A program made the translations under genes and the position numbers. This document shows positions 62,691 to 64,000 of a DNA stretch of 64,000 nt, in pieces; position 1 is the first letter of the stretch; each line of letters starts with the position of its first letter. The stretch is from Carnegiea gigantea. Its lineage: Eukaryota; Streptophyta; Magnoliopsida; Caryophyllales; Cactaceae. The stretch spans positions 694,233 to 758,232 of the forward strand of contig JAKOGI010000110.1 of assembly GCA_029747015.1 (NCBI GenBank), in the 5' to 3' direction. The notes beneath the pieces are model-generated. The model saw only the letters and a program-made list of their open reading frames with translations. It had not been told where the DNA came from and made no database searches.

Positions 62691-64000
62691 GATTAAAAAA
62701 TCGATCTCATTCTTTACAACGCCTTTTCCTCCTCATCTCATTCTTTTGAGCTCAGCATCACATTCCCCCATCTCCCCCCCCCCCCCCAAAAAAAGGGAAG
62801 CAAAACCCAATTCTGGCTCTCTCCTAAGTTTGGGACCAACCTCATGTAGTCATATCAAACACCCCCTCCCCCAATTGCCAATCCTCTCCTCACAGTAATT
62901 ATTGAATACTACATCTTGTTGATCACATGATCCCGTAACTCCCAGAACTTCTTTATCCCAAGAATGACAGCCAATAACATTTTCTTTCACAAGCCTCAAT
63001 ATACTACAAGTTTACAACTAATCTATTTCAGTATCATTTGAATCTATCCTTATAATCTTATAAATAAAATATTCTGTAAGCTGTAAAGACAGATATGATA
63101 ATACAACTCTTCCTACATTCTTCAGCAAAATTTTCTCTTCTTTCTTCAATACCAATTATCACAATATAATGGATGGTGACAGCGATGCCACCAGTAAATC
63201 ACCCATTAACACAGCATTCCCATGAATCCTCGACTGGGGCAAACTAGCATCCAGACATCACCTATCAAGAGTAAATGACCTCCAATCTTGGATCTGATGA
63301 ACAAGATGGTTAGGTTGTGAAGTATGACAATGGAGGCAACTATTCACTTTTCAAAGTAGCAGTTCTCGTTGTGGTTGCGGGGGGTGTTCATCATGAATAA
63401 GTCCCATCCCGCAACGCCCCCGTCCCTTCCTGGCATCTCAAGCATATGAGCTTCTAGGATAACCAATACACGACAAGGTAAGGCTATAACAAAGGATCCC
63501 CTCATTTTTCAGGGATTTCACATCCAGTCCTTTCTACCCCATCAAGAAGTAGTAGCATGAAACCAAAGCATAAACATCATGTGTTACATACCAGCAGGCT
63601 TCCCATCAATCTCAATATCAAAGTAAACCCGGTGAGTCACTTCTTTAAGTGGGTCATCTGACAGCTTGACCTGGAAAGAATTTCCAGTGCGCTTAATACA
63701 AATAAAGCCACAATTAAACTTTGAAAGCCCTATATTCAAAGGTCAACAAAGTTATACATTAATGCTCAGCTAGCAAGAACTCACCTCCATACCTCCCTGT
63801 AGATCCTCATCTTCTCGATGCAGGCCACCAACTTCATGCACGTGGGAATGGGATGGCTTAGAATCATTCAAATGATTCTGTAGAGAGTAGACATGGAAGG
63901 AATAAGTGAGATTCAGGGCAAACATCAAAGTTCTAATTAAACAAGCAGCCACCCCTTGGTAACAATTTCATCAGCAAAACACATCCAAAAAATAGGTATT

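Noticed and set aside
63770..63952. Alternative start MAACLIRTLMFALNLTY as the cyclophilin N-terminus with a signal-like stretch
   Set aside because: It reads through a good acceptor (CTCTACAG|AATCAT at 63877); more likely intron sequence, with the true first exon outside the window. It would need transcript evidence.

Overview
The window is nuclear DNA of a flowering plant, most likely a eudicot. The genes have many short exons with long AT-rich introns and recognisably plant products. The spaces between and inside genes hold LTR retrotransposons primed by initiator-tRNA-Met, small TIR elements (MITEs), a Helitron-like element and microsatellites. I cannot name the species. Nothing prokaryotic, viral or organellar was seen.

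Layout: 1-3554 (+) holds the last exons of an ABC1/ADCK1-type atypical kinase. 3555-7408 has no gene but carries a near-perfect 689-bp tandem duplication. 7409-12737 is a complete-length but dead Ty1/copia element with a perfect 5-bp target duplication. 13429-19114 (+) is an intact six-exon SGNH/GDSL hydrolase of the CPRD49 type. 19832-27984 (-) is an intact 26-exon MER3/HFM1 (ROCK-N-ROLLERS) meiotic crossover helicase that I could splice in frame from ATG to stop (1215 aa). Head-to-head with it, 30985-33560 (+) is the GINS subunit PSF3 (six exons, 186 aa). A tRNA-Asn(GUU) gene lies at 33856-33929 (-). 36156-48297 (-) is a gene resembling the plant TAF1A-like RNA polymerase I factor, with a spliced 5' leader up to about 49560. 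49700-56044 is a transposon cluster: a MITE, a Helitron-like element, and a large LTR element read on the minus strand, reduced by deletion to one 3-kb LTR plus part of the other. 58847-63877 (-) is a secretory-type cyclophilin gene that runs off the right edge. Its exons are otherwise in frame, but the catalytic Gln codon of the FMIQGGDF motif is a TAA stop.

The genes do not form a pathway. MER3 (meiotic recombination) and PSF3 (replicative helicase) do share a divergent intergenic region. The most interesting points are: a duplicated TIFDxxRKxxKNxPVL motif in the MER3 C-terminal tail, two GC-AG introns and an oddly placed acceptor in the same gene, the stop in the cyclophilin active site, the deletion-asymmetric LTR element that keeps its target duplication, and the recurrence of long poly-G or T/G composite tracts. 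Splice sites were assigned by eye from phase, GT/GC-AG signals and protein-family conservation; no alignment or search was run.
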